From: Firmicutes bacterium UBA6226
GTDB taxonomy: Bacteria; Bacillota_A; Clostridia; Peptostreptococcales; Acidaminobacteraceae
Direction: 5' to 3'
DNA length: 26,908 bases
Assembly: GCA_002441045.1 (NCBI GenBank)
Contig: DJWQ01000038.1
Span: 13,670-40,577 of the forward strand
This document shows, piece after piece, positions 8,483 through 16,415 of this stretch (position 1 is the stretch's first letter; each line of letters begins with the position of its first letter). Position numbers and translations under genes: made by a program. The notes below the pieces were generated by a model. The model was not told the DNA's origin. It did no database searches and was given only the letters and a program-made list of their open reading frames with translations.

Positions 8483-8484
8483 CA

Positions 8485-9036
<552 letters not shown>

Positions 9037-9960
9037 TTATTTTAAAGATTGGCACTTTTTAATTAACTCTTGGAAATACTCTGGAAGCTCAGATTCAAAT
9101 GTCATTAGCTCACCTGTTGAAGGATGAATAAAACCGAGCATTTTTGCATGTAGTGCTTGTCCATCGTGCTTAACGCGCTCACTCTTAGCACCATATACAG
9201 GATCACCTAAAATCGGATATCCCAGCATTGCCATGTGCACTCTTATCTGATGGGTTCTGCCGGTTTCAAGTCGTAATTTAACGAGTGTATGATATTTAAA
9301 ACGCGTTATCACTTCATAATGTGTTACAGCCTCTCTCCCACCTTGAAGAATACACATTTTTTTCCTGTCCTGTGGGTGTCTGCCAATTGGTGCATTTATC
9401 GTTCCATTGTCGTCTTTTACTACGCCATTGACGATAGCGACATATTCTCTAAGTGAACTCTTATCCTTAAGTTGAGCCGCTAAGGACTCATGTGCTTTAT
9501 CATTTTTTGCGATCATCAGTAAGCCCGATGTGTCTTTATCAATCCGATGAACGATCCCAGGTCGTATCACACCATTGATTGATGAAAGACGTTCAGAGAA
9601 GTACATCAACGCATTGACCAACGTACCTGAATAATTTCCAGGAGCAGGATGTACCACCATTCCCTGAGGTTTATTCACGACGATCACATCCTCATCTTCA
9701 TAAACGATCTCCAGAGGAATATTTTCTGCCTCAATTTTTAATATTTCTGGATCTGGTATGATGATTTCTACCTCATCATCCACTTTAACAATTTGCTTTT
9801 TTACTTGGCAGATGGAACCGTTTATAGAAACGCGATCCTCTGAAATTAACTTTTGAATATAATTCCTTGATAAGTCTGCCATTTCTTGACTCAAAAAAAC
9901 ATCTAGTCGCAAGGGCTCATTGTCATTTATCAAAGTTATTTTATTGGATAATTGTCCCAT
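9037..9960 (-). CDS. RluA-family pseudouridine synthase (RluD/YlyB type)
   Basis: Isomerises specific uridines in RNA to pseudouridine, most likely in 23S rRNA given its RluD-like build. The 307-residue protein has an N-terminal S4 RNA-binding domain (about 17-63; RLDVFLSQ, SRNYIQKLI, VSINGS) and the catalytic RluA domain (about 85-300). The active-site motif HRIDKDTSGL carries the catalytic Asp (D141). LETGRTHQIRVHMAMLGYPILGDPVYG is also present, as in the family. The ATG follows GAGGTGAAG. It is the first gene of a two-gene unit with pyrR and matches B. subtilis YlyB in this position. lspA, often upstream in Firmicutes, is not here. The precise target uridine cannot be read from the sequence. 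Confidence 0.93.
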   Translation of the reverse strand: MGQLSNKITLINDNEPLRLDVFLSQEMADLSRNYIQKLISEDRVSINGSICQVKKQIVKVDDEVEIIIPDPEILKIEAENIPLEIVYEDEDVIVVNKPQGMVVHPAPGNYSGTLVNALMYFSERLSSINGVIRPGIVHRIDKDTSGLLMIAKNDKAHESLAAQLKDKSSLREYVAIVNGVVKDDNGTINAPIGRHPQDRKKMCILQGGREAVTHYEVITRFKYHTLVKLRLETGRTHQIRVHMAMLGYPILGDPVYGAKSERVKHDGQALHAKMLGFIHPSTGELMTFESELPEYFQELIKKCQSLK

Positions 9961-9982
9961 TTCTTCACCTCAACGTCTTTCT

Positions 9983-10011
9983 ATTATAACTATTATCAAA
10001 CATTTAATCAA
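9983..10011 (-). promoter_or_regulatory. Sigma-A promoter of the pseudouridine synthase-pyrR unit
   Basis: On the minus strand TTGATT (10006-10011) and TATAAT (9983-9988) are separated by 17 bases, placed 22 bases upstream of the start codon. Confidence 0.8.
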
Positions 10012-10048
10012 TTTATTACAATAAAAATGCATACTTCTTTTTTGTTTT

Positions 10049-10057
10049 TGGTATAAT
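10049..10057 (+). promoter_or_regulatory. Extended -10 promoter of the ThrE pair
   Basis: TGGTATAAT (10049-10057) is a complete extended -10. No good -35 is visible at the usual distance. It is divergent from the promoter at 9983-10011. Confidence 0.6.
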
Positions 10058-10099
10058 AAGAAAATCAGTAATAACAGTATAAACAACCTTGGAGGATCC

Positions 10100-10879
10100 A
10101 TGGATCAACATAGAATTAAAAAAATTATTCACATTGCTACACATACAGGTAAAATCATGCTACAAAATGGCGCTGAAACCTATCGGGTGGAAGATACCGT
10201 TCAAAGAATGGCTGAATCTAGAGGTTTATCAGAAGTAAACGTTTTTGTTATACCAACAGGCATTATTATTAGCGCGACTTATAACGATACGACGATTAGC
10301 CTTTTAGAGCGTGTGAATCCTGAGGGGATCGATCTTGAGTGCATTGATAGAGCTAATGCATTTTCAAGGGAGTTTACTACAAGCGAAATGACCCTTGAGA
10401 TGGCTGAGAAAAAAATACAAGAACTCAATACACCACCGCGATTTAAAAAGTGGATTAGAGTACTTTCTAGTGGTATGGGGGGCGGCTTTTTCATCTTGAT
10501 GTTTGGCGGTACTTATGTAGAGTTCCTAATCGGTTATCTCGCTTCAGCATTAACTGTATTATGGATGGAAGCACTGGATAGTAAGCATCTTAACTTCTTT
10601 ATAAAAAATATTTTAGGTGGGTTTGCTGCAGCACTCTTTGGTGTTGTATTTGTTATGTTTCTCGAGAATTTCGGTATTAATGCCTCCATCAATACAGTCA
10701 TAATCGGACCATTAATGACCTTAGTTCCTGGTGTGTCACTTACCAATGGTATTCGTGATCTGATCTCAGGTGAGCTTCTTGCTGGAAGTGCCAAAATTAT
10801 GGAAGCACTCTTTATTGCAATTGCGCTTGCGTTTGGTGTGGGTATGGTACTTCAATTTAGTTTAAAATTCATCTCTTAG
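10100..10879 (+). CDS. Threonine/serine exporter family protein, large subunit (ThrE N-domain, YjjP-like)
   Basis: Matches the DUF1212/YjjP half of the ThrE transporter family, which exports threonine, serine or, in some enterobacteria, succinate. The 259-residue protein has a soluble N-terminal domain with the family motifs GKIMLQNGAETYRVEDTVQRM and VFVIPTGIIIS, and then about five membrane segments between residues 117 and 259 (including GPLMTLVPGVSLTNGIRDLI, a conserved loop). Start ATG follows TTGGAGG. The small partner gene starts nine bases downstream, so the two subunits are made together. Substrate cannot be assigned from sequence. Confidence 0.9.
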   Translation: MDQHRIKKIIHIATHTGKIMLQNGAETYRVEDTVQRMAESRGLSEVNVFVIPTGIIISATYNDTTISLLERVNPEGIDLECIDRANAFSREFTTSEMTLEMAEKKIQELNTPPRFKKWIRVLSSGMGGGFFILMFGGTYVEFLIGYLASALTVLWMEALDSKHLNFFIKNILGGFAAALFGVVFVMFLENFGINASINTVIIGPLMTLVPGVSLTNGIRDLISGELLAGSAKIMEALFIAIALAFGVGMVLQFSLKFIS

Positions 10880-10888
10880 GAGTTTATT

Positions 10889-11350
10889 ATGGTTTATGTT
10901 GCACAGGCATTTTACTCTTTTTTAAGTGTGGTTGGATTTTCTGTCCTGTTTAATCTACCTAGACGCTTAATCATAGCAGCGAGTTGTTCAGGAATGATTG
11001 GTTGGTTGCTATATTTCTTTTTTCAATCGATTCAGTCCGCCAATTTTATCTTACCTGCATTTGCTGGATCTATCGCAGTGGGATTGGTCGGTGAAATCCT
11101 TGCGGCGGTTAAAAAACATCCAGCTACTCTTTTTACAATCCCAGGAATAATCCCTTTTGTTCCAGGTTATGGAATCTACTATACCATGCTCCATATTGTA
11201 GAAAAGGATTTTGATTCCGCCTTAACCACTGGCGCTGAGTCATTATTTATCGCCATCTCAATTGCATGTGGGATCGTACTTGCTACATCATTTGTAAGAA
11301 TCATTCGTCCAAACTTAGATAAATGGTTAATAAAAATTTTAGGACATTAA
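10889..11350 (+). CDS. Threonine/serine exporter family protein, small subunit (ThrE C-domain, YjjB-like)
   Basis: Matches the DUF3815/YjjB half of the ThrE family. The 153-residue protein is almost entirely membrane-embedded, with four or five hydrophobic segments, the conserved LPAFAGSIAVGLVGEILA and TIPGIIPFVPGYGIYYTML motifs, and a final helix before a short basic tail. It follows the large subunit with an AGGAG site in the nine-base gap, the standard two-gene form of this exporter. The stop codon is directly followed by repeat copy C and a terminator. Confidence 0.9.
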   Translation: MVYVAQAFYSFLSVVGFSVLFNLPRRLIIAASCSGMIGWLLYFFFQSIQSANFILPAFAGSIAVGLVGEILAAVKKHPATLFTIPGIIPFVPGYGIYYTMLHIVEKDFDSALTTGAESLFIAISIACGIVLATSFVRIIRPNLDKWLIKILGH

Positions 11351-11378
11351 GTCCTCAGATTTTACTAAATGCAAGATA
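11349..11378 (+). repeat. 3'-UTR repeat block, copy C
   Basis: Begins at the stop codon of the ThrE small subunit. TCCTCAGATTTTAC is shared exactly with copy B, and the remainder (ANATGCAAGAT) partly. The small stem AAGTC/GATTT with loop CTCA is kept through a G-T pair. The block ends 14 bases before the terminator at 11393. Confidence 0.55.
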
Positions 11379-11392
11379 GTGGATCAATTAAA

Positions 11393-11434
11393 AAAGCGAA
11401 GTAGATGGTTTTCATCCACTTCGCTTTATTTTAT
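11393..11434. terminator. Bidirectional terminator between the ThrE pair and the hydratase gene
   Basis: AAAGCGAAGT (11393-11402) pairs with ACTTCGCTTT (11418-11427), with an inner GATG/CATC stem. It is T-rich on both sides (six T on the minus strand). Confidence 0.85.
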
Positions 11435-11521
11435 TATCAGATCAAATTTTGATAGTTTAAAGGTTACACCTTTTGAGTATTCCGCTATTACGAATGTATT
11501 GAGTCGAAATCTACATGGTGT

Positions 11522-11935
11522 TTATTTTGGAGGCATTACCATTGCCTTTCCATCGATAACAAGTTCACCATGTTGGTTCGTACATGTCGTTCTTAAAATC
11601 AGTCTGTTCTTTTCTACTATTCTTTCGATAACTTCAACTTTTGCTTCAATTGTGTCGCCAAATCTTACTGGTTTTTTAAAGCTCAACTCTTGTGATAAAT
11701 AAATTGTCCCTGGACCTGGTAAGTGAACACCTAAAACTGTTGAAATAAAGCTTGCAGTTAACATACCATGAGCGATTCTCTCTTTAAACATTCCTTTTTC
11801 CGCTTCTACTGCATTAACGTGTGCAGGATTAAAATCGCCACTAATGCCAGCGTACATATAAACGTCGGACTCGGAAATTGTTTTAGTAAAGCTTGCAGTA
11901 TCTCCAACCTGTATTGTATCTATCGTTTTAAGCAT
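11522..11935 (-). CDS. MaoC-family (R)-specific enoyl-CoA hydratase, PhaJ type
   Basis: Predicted to hydrate trans-2-enoyl-CoA to (R)-3-hydroxyacyl-CoA (or the reverse). The 137-residue single hot-dog domain has the hydratase motif with the catalytic pair D34 and H39 in GDFNPAHVN, then RIAHGMLTASFIS and a PGPGTIYLSQELSFKKPVR segment, all as in PhaJ. The gene starts 23 bases after the SDR gene with an AGGAGG site, so the two form one transcript. Together they would interconvert 3-oxoacyl, (R)-3-hydroxyacyl and enoyl thioesters. No PHA synthase, thiolase or acyl carrier protein gene is nearby, so whether this serves polymer, fatty-acid or fermentation chemistry is unknown. Confidence 0.88.
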   Translation of the reverse strand: MLKTIDTIQVGDTASFTKTISESDVYMYAGISGDFNPAHVNAVEAEKGMFKERIAHGMLTASFISTVLGVHLPGPGTIYLSQELSFKKPVRFGDTIEAKVEVIERIVEKNRLILRTTCTNQHGELVIDGKAMVMPPK

Positions 11936-11958
11936 GAAAAGCCTCCTATTTTAAGCGA

Positions 11959-12681
11959 TTATAAACGTAAACCACCGTTTACAGATAAATTATGTCCTGT
12001 AACAAATGAAGATTCATCACTTGCTAAGAATAATACAGCATTTGCGATTTCTTGAGGTTCTCCTAATCTGCCTAACATCGTTTTAGCTCTAATTGGATCT
12101 AAAACTTTATCAGGTACAGTTTTCATCATTTCAGTATTTACATAACCAGGCGCAACTGAGTTAACTCTAATTGCTTCGCCTTTTCTTGAGAATTCTTTTG
12201 CCCATGTCTTCGCAAGACCAATAACGCCAGCTTTTGTTGCAGCATAATTTGATTGTCCAATATTGCCGTATTCACCAACTACTGAAGCGATGTTTACGAT
12301 TGAACCTTTCTTTTGCTCTAACATAACAGGTGCGATTGCTTGTGTTAAATTGAAAACGCCTTTTAGGTTAACGTCTATAACAAGGTCCCACATTTCTTCA
12401 GTCATTTTGTTAATTAATGCATCTCTAGTGATCCCAGCATTGTTAACCAATACATCAATGTGTCCATATTTCTTTACAACATCCGCAACAAACTGTTCAA
12501 TATCTGTACGTTTCGTTACGTTAAGCTTGTATCCTTCAACGTTTTCACAAGTGTAAGCTAAATCGGACATATCCACAGCAACTACTTGTGCACCTTCTCT
12601 GGCAAACGTTTCACAAATACATCTACCAATGCCTTGAGCGCCACCGGTTACAACAGCAACCTTACCTTCAAGTCTTTTCAT
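11959..12681 (-). CDS. SDR-family 3-oxoacyl reductase (FabG/PhaB type)
   Basis: An NAD(P)H-dependent short-chain dehydrogenase predicted to reduce 3-oxoacyl thioesters to (R)-3-hydroxyacyl thioesters. The 240-residue protein has TGGAQGIG (12-19) for the cofactor, NNAG (80-83), and the complete catalytic tetrad N105, S133, Y146, K150 (YAATK). The tail SVNGGLRL is FabG-like. I start at the ATG at 12681, which has AGGAGG about six bases upstream; the longer reading frame would begin in the untranslated leader. It is paired with a PhaJ-type hydratase and preceded by a sigma-54-like promoter. It could be acetoacetyl-CoA reductase or a second FabG; sequence alone does not decide between acyl-CoA and acyl-ACP. 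Confidence 0.9.
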   Translation of the reverse strand: MKRLEGKVAVVTGGAQGIGRCICETFAREGAQVVAVDMSDLAYTCENVEGYKLNVTKRTDIEQFVADVVKKYGHIDVLVNNAGITRDALINKMTEEMWDLVIDVNLKGVFNLTQAIAPVMLEQKKGSIVNIASVVGEYGNIGQSNYAATKAGVIGLAKTWAKEFSRKGEAIRVNSVAPGYVNTEMMKTVPDKVLDPIRAKTMLGRLGEPQEIANAVLFLASDESSFVTGHNLSVNGGLRL

Positions 12682-12726
12682 TTCAAACCTCCTAAAATCC
12701 CATTGAAATATTGTCGACATAAAATA

Positions 12727-12744
12727 TTGCAATTTTTATGCCAA
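12727..12744 (-). promoter_or_regulatory. Probable sigma-54 (-24/-12) promoter of the SDR-hydratase pair
   Basis: On the minus strand TTGGCATAAAAATTGCAA has the sigma-54 layout: GG of the -24 element and GC of the -12 element are exactly 10 bases apart, with TTGGCA and TTGCA kept. Transcription would start near 12717, about 36 bases before the start codon. No convincing sigma-A promoter is present in this leader. Confidence 0.7.
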
Positions 12745-12803
12745 CTCCTCTGAAGAATCGGCCATCAGAACAAAAAAAAATATGTATATCTGTCATTTTT
12801 TCC

Positions 12804-12821
12804 TGTTCATTTGATGGAACA
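12804..12821. promoter_or_regulatory. Inverted repeat in the divergent region, candidate activator or operator site
   Basis: TGTTC and GAACA are separated by eight bases. On the minus strand this lies about 87-104 bases upstream of the inferred sigma-54 start, a usual distance for an enhancer-binding activator. It also overlaps the -35 of the divergent gene at 12870. Confidence 0.45.
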
Positions 12822-12840
12822 AATTATACAATACTATTAT
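12811..12840 (+). promoter_or_regulatory. Possible promoter of the 110-residue protein gene
   Basis: TTGATG (12811-12816) and TATTAT (12835-12840), 18 bases apart. The region is AT-rich, so other assignments are possible. Confidence 0.45.
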
Positions 12841-12869
12841 AACACAACGATAATTATTTGGAGGTAAAA

Positions 12870-13202
12870 ATGGCTAATAATATCAATAATGAGAAAATTA
12901 ACGCATTTTTAGATTATTTTAACAATACAGGACGCTCATCAGTTGAATTTCTAGTGGATGGTATCGGTTGGTTAATTCTACTTAAAGAGAACATCGAAAT
13001 CGTGTCTGACAACTGGTTTGCTTCAACTAAGTACAGTGCATCAACTGTAAAAATCCTTGAACCCGAAACATCTAGCTTGATCTGCTTTACAAATATCTAC
13101 CAAAAGAACTTAACTTTTACAGAAAATGCAAACAACGTTAAGTACAACATGCTTTTCGATGAAATCTGTATTTTTGTCGATAAGATTGTTGCATTTCATT
13201 AA
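12870..13202 (+). CDS. Hypothetical 110-residue protein
   Basis: I do not recognise this protein. It begins MANNINNEKINAFLDYF, has one moderately hydrophobic stretch (VDGIGWLILL, about 36-45) that is too short and polar for a sure membrane helix, and otherwise looks like a small soluble mixed alpha/beta domain with many Asn, Glu and aromatic residues. It has a strong ribosome binding site (GGAGG, spacing six) before the ATG at 12870; the longer TTG start lies in that site. It is a single gene, divergent from the SDR-hydratase pair and closed by its own terminator, which supports real expression. Confidence 0.75.
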   Translation: MANNINNEKINAFLDYFNNTGRSSVEFLVDGIGWLILLKENIEIVSDNWFASTKYSASTVKILEPETSSLICFTNIYQKNLTFTENANNVKYNMLFDEICIFVDKIVAFH

Positions 13203-13239
13203 AAATTTCATTTGTAAGCATGTTATCGGATGCATATAA

Positions 13240-13276
13240 AAAGCTTGGTTTCATAAGAAACCAAGCTTTAATTTAT
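13240..13276. terminator. Bidirectional terminator between the 110-residue gene and phoH
   Basis: AAAGCTTGGTTTC (13240-13252) pairs perfectly with GAAACCAAGCTTT (13257-13269) around the loop ATAA. T-rich flanks are present on both strands. Confidence 0.87.
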
Positions 13277-13277
13277 T

Positions 13278-13310
13278 CAAATTTCGCTTGTTGTAAAATC
13301 TGAGGATTTG
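13278..13310 (-). repeat. 3'-UTR repeat block, copy B
   Basis: On the minus strand it contains TCCTCAGATTTTAC followed by AACAAGCGAA, sharing 20 or more consecutive bases with copy A. The stem AAATC/GATTT with loop CTCA opens the block. It lies about 40 bases after the phoH stop and eight bases before the terminator. Confidence 0.65.
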
Positions 13311-13350
13311 ATATCAAAAGATGTTATATTTATCATGACATAATACTATG

Positions 13351-14730
13351 CTACATCGCCATCTCAGCAATCTTAGCAAGTGGACTACGTTCAACTTGTT
13401 TTAGAGTAACATGTCCAGAGAGCTCATAAGGTTTCATTTTTTCTATCGTATAAACCAAACCATTTGATTTGGCGTCTACAAGCACATTATCAATTTGATT
13501 GTCACTTGGATCCCCTATGAAAACAAACTTAGATCCAAAACCCGCACGAGTTAACATGAGTTTAGCCAAATGCGGCGTAATTTCCTGTGCCTCATCAACG
13601 ATAACTAAGGCATCTGTCAAAGTCCGCCCTCTCATGTAAGTGAAGGTCTTTGTTTCTATGACGCCATATTTTCTATATTGCTCGATAAAGTCTTCCACAC
13701 TAAACTCAGGCTTTTCTGAGTAGACGATGTGTCTGCCTTTTCCCAAATTTTCCTTTTGTTTTTTGATGACCTTTTGATCAACCAAGTTCTCAATTGCATC
13801 ATAGAAGCTACCCATCCACGGACGTAATTTTTCTTCTTCAGTACCCGGTAAATAACCAATATCATTTCCAGCTGGTACCACAGGTCTCACAAACACAATT
13901 TTACGATATTGTCCTTGTTCGATTGCCTTTTGAAGTGCTACCGCAGTAGCTAAAATCGTCTTACCAGACCCAGCACCACCTGAAATAGTAACAAAATGAA
14001 CCTCAGGATTCATAAGTAGTTCATAAGCCATTTTTTGCTCTCTATTAATAGGTGTTAGCCCCCAAGAAACTTCATTTTGATATTTAAGAGGTACAATTTT
14101 TTTACCATCGTAACGTGCTAAAATTTCATGATTCTCTCGATCCAAACTCTTTACATGAATGAACTGATTTGGAAATAAAGGTTCATCAAAAAAACCTTTG
14201 GGATCGAGTCCACCACTATAAATTTGGTCAATCTCTTTACTATAAAGCAGTTTTTCAATATAGCCTTTATAGAGCTCGTCTGTATCAATCTTATCATTTT
14301 GATAATCTTGAATCTCAAGACCTATCGCATCGCCTTTTATAGCCATATATAGATCCTTTGTTACCAATACGGTTTGTGTAGGTTCATAGATGCGTTGTAA
14401 CTGTTTGGCAACCGCTAATATCTTGGTATCATTTTTTGAGAAATCTAGGCCATCAGGTAAATTCGTAAAATCCATATGATTGAGTTCAATTCGAAGCGTA
14501 CCACCAGTGTCAAGTACAACGCCATCAGAAAGTGACCCCTTTTGACGAATATTACTGAGCTCACGTGCCGCTGATCTAGCATGATAACCAACTATGCCTT
14601 CTCTTTTCTTAAGATGATCTAATTCTTCGATGCAAATAATAGGAATAATCACATGGTTATCTTCAAACTTGTAAAAACACTGAGGGTCATGAATCATAAC
14701 ATTTGTGTCTAAGATAAAATTCTTAACCAT
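13351..14730 (-). CDS. PIN-domain and PhoH-like ATPase (PhoH2/YlaK type)
   Basis: PhoH2-type proteins join a PIN RNase domain to a PhoH (RecA-like) ATPase and are reported to act as ATP-dependent RNA helicase/RNases. The 459-residue protein has the PIN domain at about 1-140, with acidic residues D8 (LDTN), E36 (IEELDH), FSKNDTKILA and VTKDLYM in the expected order, so the nuclease site looks complete. The PhoH domain (about 225-459) has the P-loop SGGAGSGKT (near 250), Walker B LVIVDEAQE, and GDPSDNQID. Start ATG follows TAGGAGG. It is not next to an antitoxin gene, so it is probably the housekeeping long form and not a toxin-antitoxin module. Confidence 0.93.
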   Translation of the reverse strand: MVKNFILDTNVMIHDPQCFYKFEDNHVIIPIICIEELDHLKKREGIVGYHARSAARELSNIRQKGSLSDGVVLDTGGTLRIELNHMDFTNLPDGLDFSKNDTKILAVAKQLQRIYEPTQTVLVTKDLYMAIKGDAIGLEIQDYQNDKIDTDELYKGYIEKLLYSKEIDQIYSGGLDPKGFFDEPLFPNQFIHVKSLDRENHEILARYDGKKIVPLKYQNEVSWGLTPINREQKMAYELLMNPEVHFVTISGGAGSGKTILATAVALQKAIEQGQYRKIVFVRPVVPAGNDIGYLPGTEEEKLRPWMGSFYDAIENLVDQKVIKKQKENLGKGRHIVYSEKPEFSVEDFIEQYRKYGVIETKTFTYMRGRTLTDALVIVDEAQEITPHLAKLMLTRAGFGSKFVFIGDPSDNQIDNVLVDAKSNGLVYTIEKMKPYELSGHVTLKQVERSPLAKIAEMAM

Positions 14731-14757
14731 ATTCGCCTCCTAAATTGGGATAGTTAT

Positions 14758-14766
14758 AATATAGCA
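14758..14766 (-). promoter_or_regulatory. Extended -10 promoter of phoH
   Basis: On the minus strand TGCTATATT (14766 to 14758) forms an extended -10 about 28 bases before the start codon; no clear -35. No strong terminator is visible after the upstream peptidase gene, so read-through is possible. Confidence 0.45.
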
Positions 14767-14837
14767 TACTTGGATTTTTACATTATTTGAAGCATATTAA
14801 CTTTTTGTTAAACCCTTAAATAAAGCGATTCATTTTA

Positions 14838-16175
14838 TTACTTAATCAGTTTTTCTACTGATTTAGCATAGATTTGCGCACATTTAATCATTGCGTTCAA
14901 ATCAAAATACTCATCTGTTTGATGAGCAACCTTTTCTTGACCTGGAAATGCTGGACCAAATGCTACGATATTTTTCATTGATCTCGCATAAGTTGCACCA
15001 CCTGAAGCTATAGGTTCACCTGACAAACCGGTTTCTTCAACATACACTTGTGTTAAAGTTTGAATTAGTTCCGAGTCCTTCTCTATATACAAAGGTGCCA
15101 AATAATCGAGTTCTTCATATACCAACCCGTATTTTTCAGCAACTCTCGTTATACCATCAACGATAAATTTCTTATCCACAGTTACTGGTATACGCGCATC
15201 GATGCCTATGGTTTCGCCGAAGCTTGATAAATCAATCTGATTAACGGAAAAAGTTAATTTACCTGAAGGTTCATCTTGGCAATTACCAAATAATAACTCA
15301 CCATTATAAGTAAACGCAATCTTTTCACTTAGAAATGCAATCATGGGCGATTCTGTTCCTATTTCCTTTAGTGCCATCGCCATTCTCACAATTGCATTAA
15401 CTCCAGCGTTTGGCTTAGCTGAATGTGCACTTTTACCGATGACGAAAAGTTCTTCTTCTTCAAGCTCGTGATCAAACCCCATTTTCTTAAGTTGTTTTTC
15501 GAGGCGATAGATATGATCACCATGATAAGAGGCAGATTCTGGAACTGCGTTCATGGCAGTACCGCCTCTTACTCTAAGCTCAGATTTCTGATCTGATTTT
15601 AATCGGAATTGTAATAAGCCTTTCTCAGCAAATACAACAGGAAAGTTTGCATCAGGTGTAAAACCAGCAACAGGGTTTTCTTCTCTTGTAGAATATCTAC
15701 AGATGCCTCTCCAGCCTGTTTCTTCGTCAGTACCAATAATAATTCTCACTCTTTTATTAAACTGTGCTCCCGCATCAATTACAGCCTTCACACCATAAAT
15801 TGCAGCGATAAGTGGACCTTTATCGTCTATTGCTCCTCTGCCATAGATTTTACCATCTTCAATTTCACCACCATAAGGGGCGTGCTTCCAGTTACTTGCA
15901 TCACCTTCAGATACGACGTCAATATGCCCTAATATGGCAACCATTTCGTCACCATCACCGTACTCGGCGTATCCATAGTAGCCTTCAGGATCATAATAAG
16001 TTTTAAAGCCTAGTCTTTCACAGATTTCTAGAGTCTTTTTTAATGCCGCATCAATTTGCTTTCCAAAAGGTTTCACTTCATCTAACTCATCAAGTACACT
16101 TGGAATCTCTAATAATTCCACCAAAGCTGAAATCATTTCCTTTTGATTATCAACCACCTTATTACGAACCATCAT
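14838..16175 (-). CDS. M20-family dipeptidase (PepV/Sapep type)
   Basis: A two-zinc metallopeptidase predicted to cleave dipeptides in the cytoplasm. The 445-residue protein has the metal motifs in order: GHIDVVSEGD with H84 and D86, RGAIDDKGP with the bridging D117, GTDEETGW with the catalytic Glu and metal Glu (E151/E152), TPDANFP, and a late AHQTDEYF histidine. The lid domain between is longer than in simple M20 members, as in PepV. I start at the ATG at 16175 because AAGGGGGC sits seven bases before it; the longer TTG start lacks a site. It has its own promoter and no clear partner genes. Exact substrate preference is not readable. Confidence 0.92.
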   Translation of the reverse strand: MMVRNKVVDNQKEMISALVELLEIPSVLDELDEVKPFGKQIDAALKKTLEICERLGFKTYYDPEGYYGYAEYGDGDEMVAILGHIDVVSEGDASNWKHAPYGGEIEDGKIYGRGAIDDKGPLIAAIYGVKAVIDAGAQFNKRVRIIIGTDEETGWRGICRYSTREENPVAGFTPDANFPVVFAEKGLLQFRLKSDQKSELRVRGGTAMNAVPESASYHGDHIYRLEKQLKKMGFDHELEEEELFVIGKSAHSAKPNAGVNAIVRMAMALKEIGTESPMIAFLSEKIAFTYNGELLFGNCQDEPSGKLTFSVNQIDLSSFGETIGIDARIPVTVDKKFIVDGITRVAEKYGLVYEELDYLAPLYIEKDSELIQTLTQVYVEETGLSGEPIASGGATYARSMKNIVAFGPAFPGQEKVAHQTDEYFDLNAMIKCAQIYAKSVEKLIK

Positions 16176-16221
16176 AACCAACGCCCCCTTATCCTTGTGT
16201 AGCAACTAGCTGTTTTAATAA

Positions 16222-16251
16222 TATATAACCTATCTCGTGGCGGTAAATCAA
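16222..16251 (-). promoter_or_regulatory. Probable promoter of the M20 dipeptidase gene
   Basis: On the minus strand TTGATT (16246-16251) and TATATA (16222-16227) are 18 bases apart. A TTGACA closely upstream has no matching -10 at 16-18 bases. Confidence 0.6.
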
Positions 16252-16302
16252 CAATTTGTGTCAATAGTATAATTATTTTTAATCACAGCAATATAAACTA
16301 AA

Positions 16303-16385
16303 AAAATTCGCAATATTAAGTTCTTCAGACGTCGGTCCTCGGCATAGCCTGCGGAGCGTCTTACGAATTCAATATTGCGAATTTT
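16303..16385 (-). terminator. Long 83-base hairpin with GC-rich core after ileS
   Basis: AAAATTCGCAATATT (16303-16317) and AATATTGCGAATTTT (16371-16385) form a perfect 15-base outer stem. The inside continues as an imperfect stem (GACG/CGTC) and ends in a small GGC-TAT-GCC hairpin in a core of about 30 bases that is markedly GC-rich. On the minus strand the stem is followed by a T run, so it can end the ileS transcript, but it is far larger than the other terminators here. Confidence 0.65.
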
Positions 16386-16415
16386 ATATACATTTTAATT
16401 TAAACTAAAAATAAC

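Noticed and set aside
9048..9066. TTGGCAC followed by TTTTT on the plus strand, a possible sigma-54 site
   Set aside because: No GC element at the required spacing, and it lies inside the end of the pseudouridine synthase gene with no plus-strand gene downstream.
11379..11702. 107-codon plus-strand frame starting in the terminator region
   Set aside because: Begins inside the hairpin region, runs antisense through the hydratase gene, and has no ribosome binding site.
13351..14730. PIN-PhoH gene as a toxin-antitoxin system
   Set aside because: No small antitoxin gene upstream; the nearest genes are a peptidase and an unrelated divergent region, and the protein is the long housekeeping form.
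14797..14812. TTAAC-TTTTT-GTTAA inverted repeat between the peptidase and phoH genes
   Set aside because: Stem of five AT-rich pairs and no T run after it; too weak for a terminator, and no other evidence for an operator.
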